A stretch of 64,000 nt of DNA. Origin: Candidatus Poribacteria bacterium. GTDB lineage: Bacteria > Poribacteria > WGA-4E > WGA-3G. Position 1 is the stretch's first letter; each line of letters opens with the position of its first letter. The stretch lies in NCBI GenBank assembly GCA_022821965.1, contig JAJECN010000042.1:1-64000 (forward strand), read 5' to 3'. The notes beneath the pieces are model-generated. The model worked only from the letters and a program-made list of their open reading frames with translations. It was not told the origin of the DNA and did no database searches. Position numbers and translations under genes: made by a program. Shown here piece after piece: positions 18,501 through 27,729 of the stretch.

Positions 18501-21500
18501 CAATCTGCTCATAAATATCAACAGCCTTCTTAACTTCACCGCGCTGTGCATGTTGCTGTGCCAACGTTCGCTGCATTCCGACGTTGAACTTTGGCGTTTC
18601 TTCAGGCACCCGGGTTGTCGCTGTTGATCCATCGCGTCGCCGTTTAATCTCCGCCAACTGCCGCTGTGCCTGCTCCCGAGTCCACCGTTGTGTTGAGAAA
18701 TCATTGATGATTTCGGTAAAAATCACTTCGGCATCATCGAACATTTCGTGTTGCATGTATGTGTTCGCTATCTGCTCTTTTTCGTAGAAACCTCTCCCTT
18801 GCAACAGCCGGAGGGTTCCCATCTTACGGAACGCATCCTGTGCTTTCTCCTTCTCGTCTTCGCGAGCGTACACTGTGCCGAGTTTTTGGTAACTTTCCGA
18901 GAGACCCCACGTATCCTGTGGGTTCATCTTTGCAATCGCAGTCTCAAGCAGGCGGCGTTCACGGTTTCGGTCATTTGCGGCTCGATAGGCATCCGAGAGA
19001 CTGTTCAACCATTGGGTGTTCACTGATACGGCATCATCATCAAGCAGTCGGTCAACGAATGTTTTTGACCCTTCGAGATCGCCTGCAGCAATCTTCATTG
19101 AGGCAACGAGGTAGAGCAACGCCGGGTCTTCCGGCTTCTCAGTGAGTTTCGCCTCATATTCCGTTACCAACGTCTCTATTCCACCTGATGTTTTATAAAG
19201 CTCGGTAAGTTTCTTTACAATTTCGACTTGTGCATAAGAATCTTGTGTAAGTCCCTTATCCAGAGTGTTCAGTTTCTCGCGCAAGAACTGGATGGCTTTC
19301 TCTGGATCACCAGCAGCAGCGTAAGCAGATGCTAAATCGCGATACGTATAGTACTGGTTCGGTTGGACCTCAACAACCTTTTCATAGAGTTCAATCGCCG
19401 CTTTGGCTCTGTTATTATCCATACACTCGCGTGCTACGCTTCGAGCGAAATCGTTGCCGAAATTCCTGCCAACAGACGGCACGATCATCTCTTTTGCGAG
19501 CGAAACGAGTTCATCAACCTTGCCTGCCTGGAAGAAGGTTTCCATTACTTCCCAGTATTGGTAACCGATTGCATTCGGGTTGTCTTTGAGAAGTATGATG
19601 TATTGGGTAACAGCGTCTTTCGCCTGCCCGCTTCGCTGAAGCATCTGGGCGTACCGTTGTCGCGTCATGTTGTCCTTAGGTCGCAGTGCGAGTGCTGCCT
19701 CAAACGCGTCCGATGCCTTTTTCAGTTGATTGGTACTTTCGTAGAAGGTCGCCAGTTTGACGCGCGCCTGGAACGAATCCGGGTCGTTTTGGACGGCTTC
19801 AATCAATTGAGGTTCGCGCTCCCGTATGGCTTTGGAACGCCCGACCATTTGTGATGCTTGCTGAAAATGCCATGAATACAAACTCTGACCGTACCGGTCG
19901 CGTTGGTTGGCAAAACGCAGGGCACGTTCAGCAATAAGTGCTGCGTCCTTGCCGCGCCCTAAATCCTCTAAATGGCGACCTAAATCTATCAGGAAGTTTG
20001 GATCGCGTTGTGACATTGCCAGCGTTGCTGCTTTCTTAGCGACTGCGACTGCGTACTGCGTAAGCCCACTCTGTTGGAGCTTTTTCGAGAATTGATGCAG
20101 TTCCCGAACACCGATCGGCGAATTCAGTACTTTTGTTACCAACCCACGGACAGTGACGGTGTCCCCTGTATGTGCAGCAAGTTGGAGTGTGAGGTTATAA
20201 TATTGATGGCGGTTTCTTGGGTCTGCCGCAGCAAGTCCCTCAAGTAAATCTAACACCTCCGTATGCTGTCCCGTCTGCACAAGAACGAAAACGGTGTTGA
20301 GTTTGAGCGTAAGGTCATCAGGGAGTTCCTTTTGCAAGGCTGATAGGATTTCCTCTGATTTGTCGCGCTGTCCTTCCCACCAATAGCAGTAACTCAACGC
20401 TAAACCGGGATAGATGCGTTCCCTGCCTTTCGCGACATCCAATTCAGCCTGTAATTTGGCGTACAAAACGTCCTGCTGATTTGCGATCCACAACTGACTG
20501 AAAACCTGCTGGAGATACTGCAAACGGCTCTGATCGTAGTAAGTTGTGGGCGATGGGTAACTTGATTGAAGCGGTGTGTAACCACTGTAGGAGTGAGAGG
20601 CGCGTGCGATGTTTGAGACGCGTCGGGCACTCGCCGCGTAGGGTTTGGTTCGCTCAAAGAATGTCCAGAGTAGAGCAACAGCCTTGTCTGTCTGCTCCGC
20701 ACGAACGTAAGCACTGACGAGGCTTTGATAGATACCTCTATATTGGTTCCACTGTTGCTGCATAGGTGTCGGTCGCCCCATCGTCGAGGTTTGGGGTCCT
20801 GTGGAAAGTGCTGGTACTGGAAGTTGTGCCAGAATTCTCTCTGCCGCGTCGGTCCTGTTCATCTGCGCGAGAGTACTCACCAGCATTGAACCGGTGCGGA
20901 GGTCGGTTACCTCTGCTTCCTCAAGCTCCACCGCCAGTTTTTCAGCATCTACTTTCCATCCGCGACGATAGAAATCGCCAGCGTATTGAGCGACATACCA
21001 GAGTCGTGCCTCGGATGTCAGTCCGGTTATTTCATCAAGGGACTTTTTCAAAGTTTCGTAATCAACGTCCCGCCGCATTGTGCGACTCAATCGCAGACTT
21101 TGATAGAGAGGATCGTTCGGGGATACAGCAAGCAACCGATCAATAGTCTCTTTCGTCTTGTCGGTGTTTTCTGTCAAGATATAGATCTGCACCAATGTTT
21201 CAAGATTCTGGATGTTCTTCGGATTTGCGTCAGCCTCTGCTTCAAATTGTTCAATCAGTTCAGTCAATTTCCGCTGCTGTTGTGCGATTGTTGTCAACTG
21301 CACAAGCGCGCCTGCTCGCGCCTCCTCAAAACTCTTCGGTATCCATCGCTGTCCGCTGCTGCCCCCAAAGGGCTGTCCTTGAATATCCCAGATGAGGTTT
21401 TGCGGGAGATCGAATTTGCGTATGTTGATTCCAGGGGGACCCCATGATGAACTCGCAGTGACGTTCTGCGTTGCGCTATCAGCGGGTTCAGGCATGTCCA

Positions 21501-24360
21501 GAATCCGTTGGAAGTGTGATTGTGCGCGGTCAAGCTCGTTCATCTGAACCAACGCTGCACCGAGCTGATACAGCGCAATATGGGTATCTGTCCCCGTTAT
21601 CTTTTCCGCCGCGCGGTCAAGAACAGAAATCGCTTCATCAAGCAGTCCGTGACGAATCAACAAGGTCGCGAGCCGAATCTCTGCTTCAAGCGGTTGGTTC
21701 TTGGCGTGCAGCAATTTTGTCCACGCTTGAATTGCTTCCTGTTCGCGTCCGACATCAAATAGCAACTCACCGAGTCGCTGCTGATGGATGGGATCGGGTT
21801 GTACCTTGGCGAGTCGCTGTTGATAGGTGAGCGCCTCTTGGGTGTCACCAAGGTCAAGGCTGACTTTGACGAGTTCCGCCAACAGATCCGAGTTTTCACG
21901 CTCCTGATCCAATGCCCGCGCCAGTTGGAAACGTGCGCTTGGTAAGTCTCCCTCCATCTGATAAAGTGCCGCCAACGCAACCACAGGACCTACACCAAAC
22001 GTGTTCGTTTTCGACATCTGCTTCAATTTTTCTTCCAATTCACCCCGTCGTCCGAGGTCGTAATATACCTCAGAGAGCGGTTTGACGAATGCGAGTTTAT
22101 CATTCACGCTTTCGCTTAACTCCCAGCACCGCCAGTACTGCTCAATCGCCTGTCGGGGATTCCCCGAAAGTTTATAAACCTCCGCAAGTTCAGAGCGGAT
22201 GTCGGTTGCTTCCGGTCGAAGGCGAATCGCCTGCTTGAGGCTGTCAACAGCGGTTTCATAGTTTCCAAGCTGCTTGGCGATCTGCGCGAGCATTTGATGC
22301 CCTTCAGGATTGCGCGGACTGTGCGCCACTGCTTGTTTCGCAGCGTCTGTCGCGGCATCAAAATCCATAATGACCAGATGGGCGCGTGCAATGTTTGCAT
22401 AGTATTCCCGTGCATTCGCGCTGTCAATCTCAATCAAATGTGCGTAGATGGCATCGGCTTCATCGCGCAATCCCTGTCGGGTATAGACATCCGCGAGCCA
22501 ACGGTTGATGAGTATATCATCGGGTTGGAGTGCTTTCGTCTTCAAAAGCACTTCAATTGCGTAGGTGATATTCCCCAACTTGAGGTACATCTTGGCAAGC
22601 TGCTTCTGTTGGACAAAGGCATCAGCAGGGTTAATTCCTTGCTCGTTAAGTTCCGCCTCCAATGCCTCAATTTTCCCGACAAGCGTTCCTTGCCTCCGAT
22701 AGATTTCGATCTGCTGGTCAGCCATCTGTTCAGCGAAAAATTCGTTTGGAGCGAGTTTCTCCGCTTCAGCGTATTCTACCAATGCTTCTTCGTAGTTTTT
22801 CGTCTCTGTGAGCCGCTGCGCGAGTGCTTCACGATAGCGATAGGCATCGGGCATCAACGCGACTGCTTCCCGACTTGCAGCGATGGCTTCGGTGCGAAAA
22901 TCCTTGGCATCAAGCAACTTCGCCAATCGGTCATAGTTCTCAGCAGTTGCTTTGTCATCGGCAACCAGTTGATTCCATGTCTCCACAGTCTTTTGACGGT
23001 TGCCCTGACGGAAGTAGAATTCACCGAAATACTCAATATAGTCAAGATTGTTAGATTCAAGGGAAATCGCTTTTTGGTATGCTGCGATGGCATCGTCTAT
23101 CCAGTCATTCCCAGCATAAATTTCGGCGAGGATGAGGTGTGTTCCTGCGTTATCTGGATCCCGGTCAAGCATGCGCTGATATGTTGCCCTTGCCCTGTTT
23201 TCGTCTTCCAACTGCAAGTACAACTCGCCGAGTTCACGGTAGATGCCAAAATCGTCAGGTTGCTGCTCGCTGAGGGATTCATAAGCGGCTGCCGCGTCTT
23301 CAAATTTTTCAGCACTGCGGAGGGCGGTGATTAAGTTTAATCGGATGCCAGTGTCTGTCGGGGCGAGTTCTACTGCCTTCTGATATGTAGTGATACCTTC
23401 GTCTAATTGCTGGTTCTCAATGTATGCGGCAGCGAGCAAACCGATGAGTTCCGGGTCGTTCGGTGTGTCCTCAAGTTTCTTTTCATAGTGCCCAATCAGC
23501 CCTTCCCAATTGCCATCAGCGGCGTAGATACCGATAATCCGGTGTTGAAGGTCTTTCCGTAGCCAATTGCCTGGTGCTGTTAAAGCCATCGCAGTATCGT
23601 AACTTTGAATGGCATCCTCATAATCGCCTTTTGCCTCGTGAATGTTCCCAATTTCCCGACGACTCAAGCAGATCCGATACGGATCCTCTGTTTTAAGTTG
23701 AATAATCGCTTCATGTTGCGCGATTGCCTGATCATAGAGTTCCTGCTCTCGGAAAAGATCCGCGAGTTCAATACGGGAGAAGATGTTTTCCGGATCAAGT
23801 TCAGGGATTTTTCCCCACGCCGCAATCGCTTCGTCCACCCGGTCTCGGCTGAAGTAGGCGCGCCCAAGTGCTTTATATACATCCATCAACTCTTCAGGAG
23901 ATGCCGCCTGTGTTTCTTCCGATAATTCTGCTGCCTTCGTCAATTCACCGATCGCCTCTTCATGTCGTCGCAACGTTGCGTACATCTGTCCCAATGCAAA
24001 ATGCGCGTAATAATCGTTCGGAGCAAGTTCAACAGCGCGTTGATACGCTGCGACGGTCTCAAGGTCCTTTCCGAGACGTTTGTAGATGTGTCCCAAGATG
24101 AGTTGGATGTTTGAATCGTCGGGTTTGGCTTGTGCTTCTGCTTGATAGTCGGTTACCATAGCATCTAAACCCGTACCTTCCAGATAAAACTGGTAGAGTC
24201 GATCAAACGTACTCCCCTCTTTCGGATTGCGATTGAGCATTAACTTGTAGCGTTCAATGATTTGTTCGTCTTGGGCAAAACTAATTGAGGAAAGATAAAG
24301 GGTACAGGATATAAGATACAACACACATACGACAACTGAGAATTTTTCTCGTCCAAACAT
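15550..24360 (-). CDS. Giant exported TPR protein with C-terminal jelly-roll-like domain
   Basis: 2936 residues. A signal peptide occupies about 1-30 ('VVVCVLYLISCTLYLSSISFAQDE'). Tetratricopeptide repeats then run almost without break to about residue 2780, seen as 34-residue units such as 'AVELAPNDYYAHFALGQMY' and 'AIELEPSSYQFYRALAQTH'. Two short non-TPR insertions are visible, around 980-1010 ('GPPGINIRKFDLPQNLIWD') and near 2200 ('SINHGPSGIKVMFGGDE'). The last 150 residues are beta-rich ('WTIMNSPDERKAQLHFGSG', 'KLWVNGEEVFTHSD', 'LKAGENSILVKVCC') and resemble the jelly-roll of PA14/glycosidase-accessory domains. The ATG at 24360 has AAGGAG 8 bases upstream. As first gene of the cluster it may be a periplasmic scaffold for the Bat-type membrane complex. 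That is inference. Confidence 0.9.
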   Translation of the reverse strand: MFGREKFSVVVCVLYLISCTLYLSSISFAQDEQIIERYKLMLNRNPKEGSTFDRLYQFYLEGTGLDAMVTDYQAEAQAKPDDSNIQLILGHIYKRLGKDLETVAAYQRAVELAPNDYYAHFALGQMYATLRRHEEAIGELTKAAELSEETQAASPEELMDVYKALGRAYFSRDRVDEAIAAWGKIPELDPENIFSRIELADLFREQELYDQAIAQHEAIIQLKTEDPYRICLSRREIGNIHEAKGDYEDAIQSYDTAMALTAPGNWLRKDLQHRIIGIYAADGNWEGLIGHYEKKLEDTPNDPELIGLLAAAYIENQQLDEGITTYQKAVELAPTDTGIRLNLITALRSAEKFEDAAAAYESLSEQQPDDFGIYRELGELYLQLEDENRARATYQRMLDRDPDNAGTHLILAEIYAGNDWIDDAIAAYQKAISLESNNLDYIEYFGEFYFRQGNRQKTVETWNQLVADDKATAENYDRLAKLLDAKDFRTEAIAASREAVALMPDAYRYREALAQRLTETKNYEEALVEYAEAEKLAPNEFFAEQMADQQIEIYRRQGTLVGKIEALEAELNEQGINPADAFVQQKQLAKMYLKLGNITYAIEVLLKTKALQPDDILINRWLADVYTRQGLRDEADAIYAHLIEIDSANAREYYANIARAHLVIMDFDAATDAAKQAVAHSPRNPEGHQMLAQIAKQLGNYETAVDSLKQAIRLRPEATDIRSELAEVYKLSGNPRQAIEQYWRCWELSESVNDKLAFVKPLSEVYYDLGRRGELEEKLKQMSKTNTFGVGPVVALAALYQMEGDLPSARFQLARALDQERENSDLLAELVKVSLDLGDTQEALTYQQRLAKVQPDPIHQQRLGELLFDVGREQEAIQAWTKLLHAKNQPLEAEIRLATLLIRHGLLDEAISVLDRAAEKITGTDTHIALYQLGAALVQMNELDRAQSHFQRILDMPEPADSATQNVTASSSWGPPGINIRKFDLPQNLIWDIQGQPFGGSSGQRWIPKSFEEARAGALVQLTTIAQQQRKLTELIEQFEAEADANPKNIQNLETLVQIYILTENTDKTKETIDRLLAVSPNDPLYQSLRLSRTMRRDVDYETLKKSLDEITGLTSEARLWYVAQYAGDFYRRGWKVDAEKLAVELEEAEVTDLRTGSMLVSTLAQMNRTDAAERILAQLPVPALSTGPQTSTMGRPTPMQQQWNQYRGIYQSLVSAYVRAEQTDKAVALLWTFFERTKPYAASARRVSNIARASHSYSGYTPLQSSYPSPTTYYDQSRLQYLQQVFSQLWIANQQDVLYAKLQAELDVAKGRERIYPGLALSYCYWWEGQRDKSEEILSALQKELPDDLTLKLNTVFVLVQTGQHTEVLDLLEGLAAADPRNRHQYYNLTLQLAAHTGDTVTVRGLVTKVLNSPIGVRELHQFSKKLQQSGLTQYAVAVAKKAATLAMSQRDPNFLIDLGRHLEDLGRGKDAALIAERALRFANQRDRYGQSLYSWHFQQASQMVGRSKAIREREPQLIEAVQNDPDSFQARVKLATFYESTNQLKKASDAFEAALALRPKDNMTRQRYAQMLQRSGQAKDAVTQYIILLKDNPNAIGYQYWEVMETFFQAGKVDELVSLAKEMIVPSVGRNFGNDFARSVARECMDNNRAKAAIELYEKVVEVQPNQYYTYRDLASAYAAAGDPEKAIQFLREKLNTLDKGLTQDSYAQVEIVKKLTELYKTSGGIETLVTEYEAKLTEKPEDPALLYLVASMKIAAGDLEGSKTFVDRLLDDDAVSVNTQWLNSLSDAYRAANDRNRERRLLETAIAKMNPQDTWGLSESYQKLGTVYAREDEKEKAQDAFRKMGTLRLLQGRGFYEKEQIANTYMQHEMFDDAEVIFTEIINDFSTQRWTREQAQRQLAEIKRRRDGSTATTRVPEETPKFNVGMQRTLAQQHAQRGEVKKAVDIYEQIAKVMPEDLESRAQLAKLYSRQNKHDKAVDIWSALLEADPENTKYQDGLVDTYRDADKTDEALELAQQYIASDPESSVHHVRLAELYAADDQVDTAIDTYKKAIELGTGDGEAYLKLARLYLRKDDLDAAEKAFEDAIQHTGQEWERQNIERQLMDLYRRQGKLEEMLKQAEDAGTLTLEMQQERAREYRNAGELEKAVTTYKKALDMTSQSWERGHLANELLQVYAQLGENDLAMELYETQSQSRSMGMSINHGPSGIKVMFGGDEARETLINAYKNQGKLEALKDIFEGKLEADADNPALLEMIAEIYRNDNNHEKTAEAYQVLCKAQPSNVRGFYYAAAALYKTDQPDLAKKLMDQGEVALSANNRSGDMWFLAALASICLEGEMYDAAIKFIEDAITASARYGGFSSGVGDLYGILGKSYLGTKQYEEAANAYQQMVNLSRHNYARDRAEAALRRVHREGNLYEKQIPEQLQRVENNPDDPDAHFELAQTYEWSGKVDEAIAQYEKVAELQPDNAEWQKKIGDLTQKSPQADEAARLAKAGAAYEKAIELEPSSYQFYRALAQTHVKADRLSEAEAVYRRALDISLEDHEYSGALRSIWEFYADAEQKDKGIAVLEELKIVFDEKGRTNATLLELLGDAYKEAEDVEKADAVYAEWLAIRQKEVNRTQREWDYRYLADQLLKKGIMPEVALEIAERASQMRSGWDFALTLADAYVTNDRYEEALQQFKRGMSSMSQSYSNMGRSFWARVAQAGKNAKDEERYVEMVNELVNLRSSNPTTKLYADVTLAQFYHERDLPEKAKAYMDKTAFIPENAWWIIGTFDNADGIGYNKVYIPETETQFDTTVEYDGVDEQVSWKKQADDVFDGFVDLREIFDKNVNWSTAYAWTIMNSPDERKAQLHFGSGVQAKLWVNGEEVFTHSDSHNLAMDQDTIPITLKAGENSILVKVCCENMYGLGFYLRLTDMDGEPFTDLKLSGSEEN

Positions 24361-24533
24361 GGAAGGGTCTCCTTGAGTGAATAGGCAGCTTTGGAAAAGA
24401 ACTTAGAACTTTTGAGGATTTTAATCACTTGCCAAAAGCAAATTTAAATATCTGCTGTGTTACTTAATAGTGACGCACTTTAGGGGCAAAAATGGTGCAA
24501 TATTTTTGATTTCATAACGCAAGGATTTCTTAC

Positions 24534-24646
24534 ACCATTTCTGATTGAAATTGTAGCATAAACTTTTAGTTTGTGTCCCTTGTAGCATAGACTGTTAGTC
24601 TGTGCACTAAAGGGCGGTTAATGCGATATAAACTTTTAGAAATGGT
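24534..24646. repeat. Inverted-repeat region with two tandem hairpin units
   Basis: ACCATTTCT (24534-24542) is inverted at 24638-24646 (AGAAATGGT). Between them lie two 24-base hairpin units, 24552-24575 and 24581-24604, that differ at paired positions. The remainder of the 439-base gap 24361-24799 holds no gene that I can support. Confidence 0.6.
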
Positions 24647-24799
24647 ATTATCTTAAACCTTAGCAAATTGCGTGCCAGCGTGAATAATGCTATATTGGTG
24701 GGATTCTTGCCAAATGTCTGGAAAGTGCTGCACGAAAAGGTACATATTTTATACCCATCTGCACAAAATGGGGCAGACTTCACAAGGCATCAGTAGACC

Positions 24800-25210
24800 T
24801 TAATCAGATTCGCTAAAGACTTCCATTCCGGCGGAACCGTCTGCAATCCGTCGAATCTGTTTCTCAAAGCCCGGTGGTGAGAGCGTCCATGTGATCCAGA
24901 GCGGTTCATCGCCTGTGTTGACAAACCGGTGTTCGACATTCGGCGGGAGATAGATGACTGTGCCGGGTTTTAGGTCGGCGACTTCATCATCAACATACGC
25001 CTTCCCTTGTCCACCATAGACAAAAATAATCTCTTCCGCTTCGCTGTGTGAGTGCATAGGAATTTCGCTATTCGGGTCAACCTCTTCTAACCCCATCGAA
25101 AAGTGTTCAGTGCCAACGGTATTCGGTTCAACGAGGGTGTATAAGGTCCGCGGGGCTTCCCCTTCAATTCGCACGACTTCGGCATCTTCCTTGTGATAGA
25201 TATGTTTCAC
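24800..25210 (-). CDS. Small cupin-domain protein
   Basis: 136 residues starting at the GTG at 25210, which has GGAGG 7 bases upstream. A longer frame to 25372 reads through repeat DNA and is rejected. One cupin barrel is present: metal-ligand pattern 'MHSHSEAEEIIFVYGGQGKAYVDDE' (H, H, E) and later 'YLPPNVEHRFVNTGDEPLWITW' (H). It likely binds a metal and may act on or sense a small sugar-like molecule; the substrate is unknown. It lies 152 bases downstream of a HAD gene on the same strand, with degenerate repeat DNA between them, so co-transcription is uncertain. Confidence 0.85.
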   Translation of the reverse strand: MKHIYHKEDAEVVRIEGEAPRTLYTLVEPNTVGTEHFSMGLEEVDPNSEIPMHSHSEAEEIIFVYGGQGKAYVDDEVADLKPGTVIYLPPNVEHRFVNTGDEPLWITWTLSPPGFEKQIRRIADGSAGMEVFSESD

Positions 25211-25234
25211 TTTTTTTCCTCCAAGATTAAATTC

Positions 25235-25350
25235 ATAACTGACGTTGAAAACCCTCTTTGAGTTCGATAATAAAAATTCAAGAGGAGGTTCCCGTTCAAC
25301 CCAGAGAAACCCCCAAGCAAAAACACCTACGTGTCTAAGCCACACCCATA
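25235..25350. repeat. Degenerate copy of the GTAGGTTGGGTTGAACG repeat family
   Basis: Contains GAGTTCGATAATAAAAA (as at 57103 onward), CCCGTTCAACCCAG and ACCTACGTGTCTAAG, which resemble pieces of the element at 57097-57392 and the stretch at 39045-39095. The match is partial, so boundaries are approximate. Confidence 0.4.
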
Positions 25351-25362
25351 TTGTATAACGCT

Positions 25363-26172
25363 TTAGAGGCAATTTAGGTTTACATTGGCTAAAGTCGGTA
25401 GTCTTTCATGCAATTGGCTCAGGTTTGTAATCTGAACATCCGGTGTAACTTGATCCGCAGCATTATTTCCCGAGCGGTTCAGCCAAACTCCTTTGAGTCC
25501 AGCCCGTTGCGCTCCCAAAATGTCCCGTGTCAAACTATCCCCAACCATCGCCGTTTCAGACGGCGAAGCAGCAAGCGCGTCAAGTGCCAGTCTGAAGATT
25601 CGGCAATCCGGCTTTCCGACACCTACTTCCCCTGAAATCAGGATTGTGTCAAAGAATCGTGCCAAGTTAGCACCTTGAATTTTTTCACGCTGTAGGTCGG
25701 GCGCGCCATTGGTGAGGAGTGCCAATTGGTAGACCTCGCGAAGATGTGTTAGACTGTCTTCAACATCGGAAAAGAGTGTATGCCGCGCACGTCGTTCTAA
25801 CAGAAAGGTAGCAGACAATTCTTCAGCAAAGGATAAGTCGCTCACACTGTGGTCAGCAAGGGCACGGAACCATGCTTCACGTCTATAGATAGGAGCCCAT
25901 GTACGAAGACGCTTTAGATTTGGGTCGTTACCGAGAAAACGTGCCCACAGACCTTCCCACGAACTGATACCGATCGCACGACAGTAGGTAATGGTTGTAG
26001 ATGCACGCCACAACTCTCGCGCCCAGTAGCGAACAGATTGGTGAAGGACTTCTGGGTCAACGCCGTATTTCTCATAGGCACGTTCACACGTTGCCAGAAA
26101 AGCTGCGTCCGCAGCGGCACCCTCTACAACGAGTGTATCGTCCAAATCAAAGAGGATACTCTTGATTGCCAT
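25363..26172 (-). CDS. HAD-superfamily hydrolase
   Basis: 269 residues from the ATG at 26172 (AGAGGTGG SD; a GTG 9 bases earlier is less likely). Motif I is 'LFDLDDTLV' with the nucleophile and acid aspartates, motif II is 'LLTNGAPD', motif III is the lysine in 'GVGKPDCRIF', and motif IV is 'MVGDSLTRDILGAQRAG'. An alpha-helical cap lies between motifs I and II. It is probably a small phosphatase or dehalogenase-like enzyme; the substrate is unknown. A second HAD gene of similar layout occurs at 40563-41294. It lies 29 bases after the glycosidase-like gene, so the two are likely in one transcript. Confidence 0.9.
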   Translation of the reverse strand: MAIKSILFDLDDTLVVEGAAADAAFLATCERAYEKYGVDPEVLHQSVRYWARELWRASTTITYCRAIGISSWEGLWARFLGNDPNLKRLRTWAPIYRREAWFRALADHSVSDLSFAEELSATFLLERRARHTLFSDVEDSLTHLREVYQLALLTNGAPDLQREKIQGANLARFFDTILISGEVGVGKPDCRIFRLALDALAASPSETAMVGDSLTRDILGAQRAGLKGVWLNRSGNNAADQVTPDVQITNLSQLHERLPTLANVNLNCL

Positions 26173-26201
26173 AGATTCCACCTCTCATAGAAATCATATT
26201 T

Positions 26202-27593
26202 CTAAGCAAACCAGTAAGAATACAGACTTGCGTTCCTGAGTTGGAATCGGAGCCGGACGTCTTTTCCCTTAAGTGCCTCTAACGAATGGCTAAATTCGAC
26301 CTCAGCATCCAATTGATCTCCGACAATCTGCTGAGAGGTGTAATTCTCCAAAGGCGCACCTGTATCATCGGTGATAGCGACGGTGACGTAGCCTTGACTT
26401 GCCTCGGCGTTGAGGCGCAATTCCCTCCCATCAAGGGTCAAAGGTTTCGTCAGCATGTGCCCTTCGATTTCACCAGCATCCAGCGAGACAAACCCATCAC
26501 GACGCAACGTTGCCAAGCCGAGCATAGATTTGTGTTTGCGCTCGACCTGCTTGAACTTTCTGCCGGTGTGCGGCCCATTCACACCACCGTAATAGAAATA
26601 AATCTGATCGTTATGTGTGATGAAATTTTGACTAACCCGCGTCATGCCGTCCTCCCAACTTCCCAGTTCTCCGAGCGTCAGGAATGTTTGGCGATCCAAA
26701 ACCCGTTGCCAGTTGATGCCATCCCGGCTCATTGCGAGAGATGTGTCAATCGTGCCATCAACGCCTTCGCGATAGACCCATATCATACCGAGATAGATGC
26801 CTTCGTAGATGTTGATGGGCATGCCGTAAATCTGTGTGCCCTCCTCATCAACCTCATCGCATTCAAACACACGCTCTGGCTCGTTGAAGTGGATCGCGTC
26901 GGGACTCTCGGCACGAGCGGTTTTGCGCCCGCCTGCCCCGAACCGCCCAAACACAACATACTTCTGTATCTTCGGGTCCCACACTAAGGATTGGGTTGTG
27001 TCGCTACCCAGCGGAATGACCGGATTGGTTTCGCAGTCTGTCCAATGAACACCGTCCGGTGAAAACGACATCCACATGCCATCTCCTTCACCGTGTCCCC
27101 AGATTGTACGTCCTTCGTACTCAACAAAAGTGTCAATTCCGCCATGCTCCCAATAAAAGCCTTTGTAGCGACGCGCAGGGTCGGTCTCATGTTCATCGTA
27201 GAGGATAGCCGCACCCTCGCAGTTTGTGCGTCCGATGTCAACAAGGTTATTCTCGGTGCTTCCCTCGACATCAACCTGATTCAGAATAGGTTTCTCCCAG
27301 TGCACCCCATCGGTCGAAGTCGCATAAGCAAGGAGCGTTATATTGCCGAGCGCGTCCCGTTGACGGACTTTCACCATATCATCCGCGTAAGGTCCTGTGA
27401 GATACCACATTTTGAAAAGTGAATCCTGAGGATCATAGAGCACCGTGCCGTAGAGAGATGCGACACTCTCCCACGGGTTCTCACCGCGTAAAACAGGGTT
27501 ATCTGGATGCCGTTGAGGCTGGTGCATCCGGCGATACAGTCCCTCGATTCGGGTGATGTGCTGCAGGTCAAGGAAAAGATACCGGTGTTCCAT
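26202..27593 (-). CDS. Beta-propeller glycosidase-like protein, copy 1
   Basis: 463 residues. Repeated blade motifs such as 'ATSTDGVHWEKP', 'SFSPDGVHWTDCETNPVIP' and 'SRDGINWQRVL' recall the five-bladed propellers of GH32/43/68/117-type enzymes. The C-terminal part is a beta-sandwich ending 'LRFQLRNASLYSYWFA'. No signal peptide is seen. It is paralogous to the protein at 36078-37622: both share an 'R.LF.D' start, the 'STDGVHWEKP'-type blade and the 'Y.FWF' end. The ATG at 27593 has AAGGAG 8 bases upstream. Catalytic acids cannot be fixed by eye, so activity is inferred only from fold. Confidence 0.7.
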   Translation of the reverse strand: MEHRYLFLDLQHITRIEGLYRRMHQPQRHPDNPVLRGENPWESVASLYGTVLYDPQDSLFKMWYLTGPYADDMVKVRQRDALGNITLLAYATSTDGVHWEKPILNQVDVEGSTENNLVDIGRTNCEGAAILYDEHETDPARRYKGFYWEHGGIDTFVEYEGRTIWGHGEGDGMWMSFSPDGVHWTDCETNPVIPLGSDTTQSLVWDPKIQKYVVFGRFGAGGRKTARAESPDAIHFNEPERVFECDEVDEEGTQIYGMPINIYEGIYLGMIWVYREGVDGTIDTSLAMSRDGINWQRVLDRQTFLTLGELGSWEDGMTRVSQNFITHNDQIYFYYGGVNGPHTGRKFKQVERKHKSMLGLATLRRDGFVSLDAGEIEGHMLTKPLTLDGRELRLNAEASQGYVTVAITDDTGAPLENYTSQQIVGDQLDAEVEFSHSLEALKGKDVRLRFQLRNASLYSYWFA

Positions 27594-27729
27594 ACGTTGG
27601 CTCCTTAGACGTTTTGTAGCCTTTCTTTATCGGGGCATACTATCATAAATGTGAACCCAAGTCAATCACAACGAACGTATCAACGTATCCCATCTCTTAC
27701 CTATTAGACCCCACTCATTGCTCATTGGA

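Noticed and set aside
22294-23334. 346-codon frame on the + strand
   Set aside because: Lies wholly inside the TPR gene on the other strand; composition follows the TPR codons and no SD or promoter is seen.
24552-24604. Two similar 24-base units as a tiny CRISPR array
   Set aside because: Spacer is only 5 bases, units are palindromic and no cas genes are present.
25211-25372. N-terminal extension of the cupin protein
   Set aside because: Encoded by repeat DNA, and GGAGG directly precedes the GTG at 25210.
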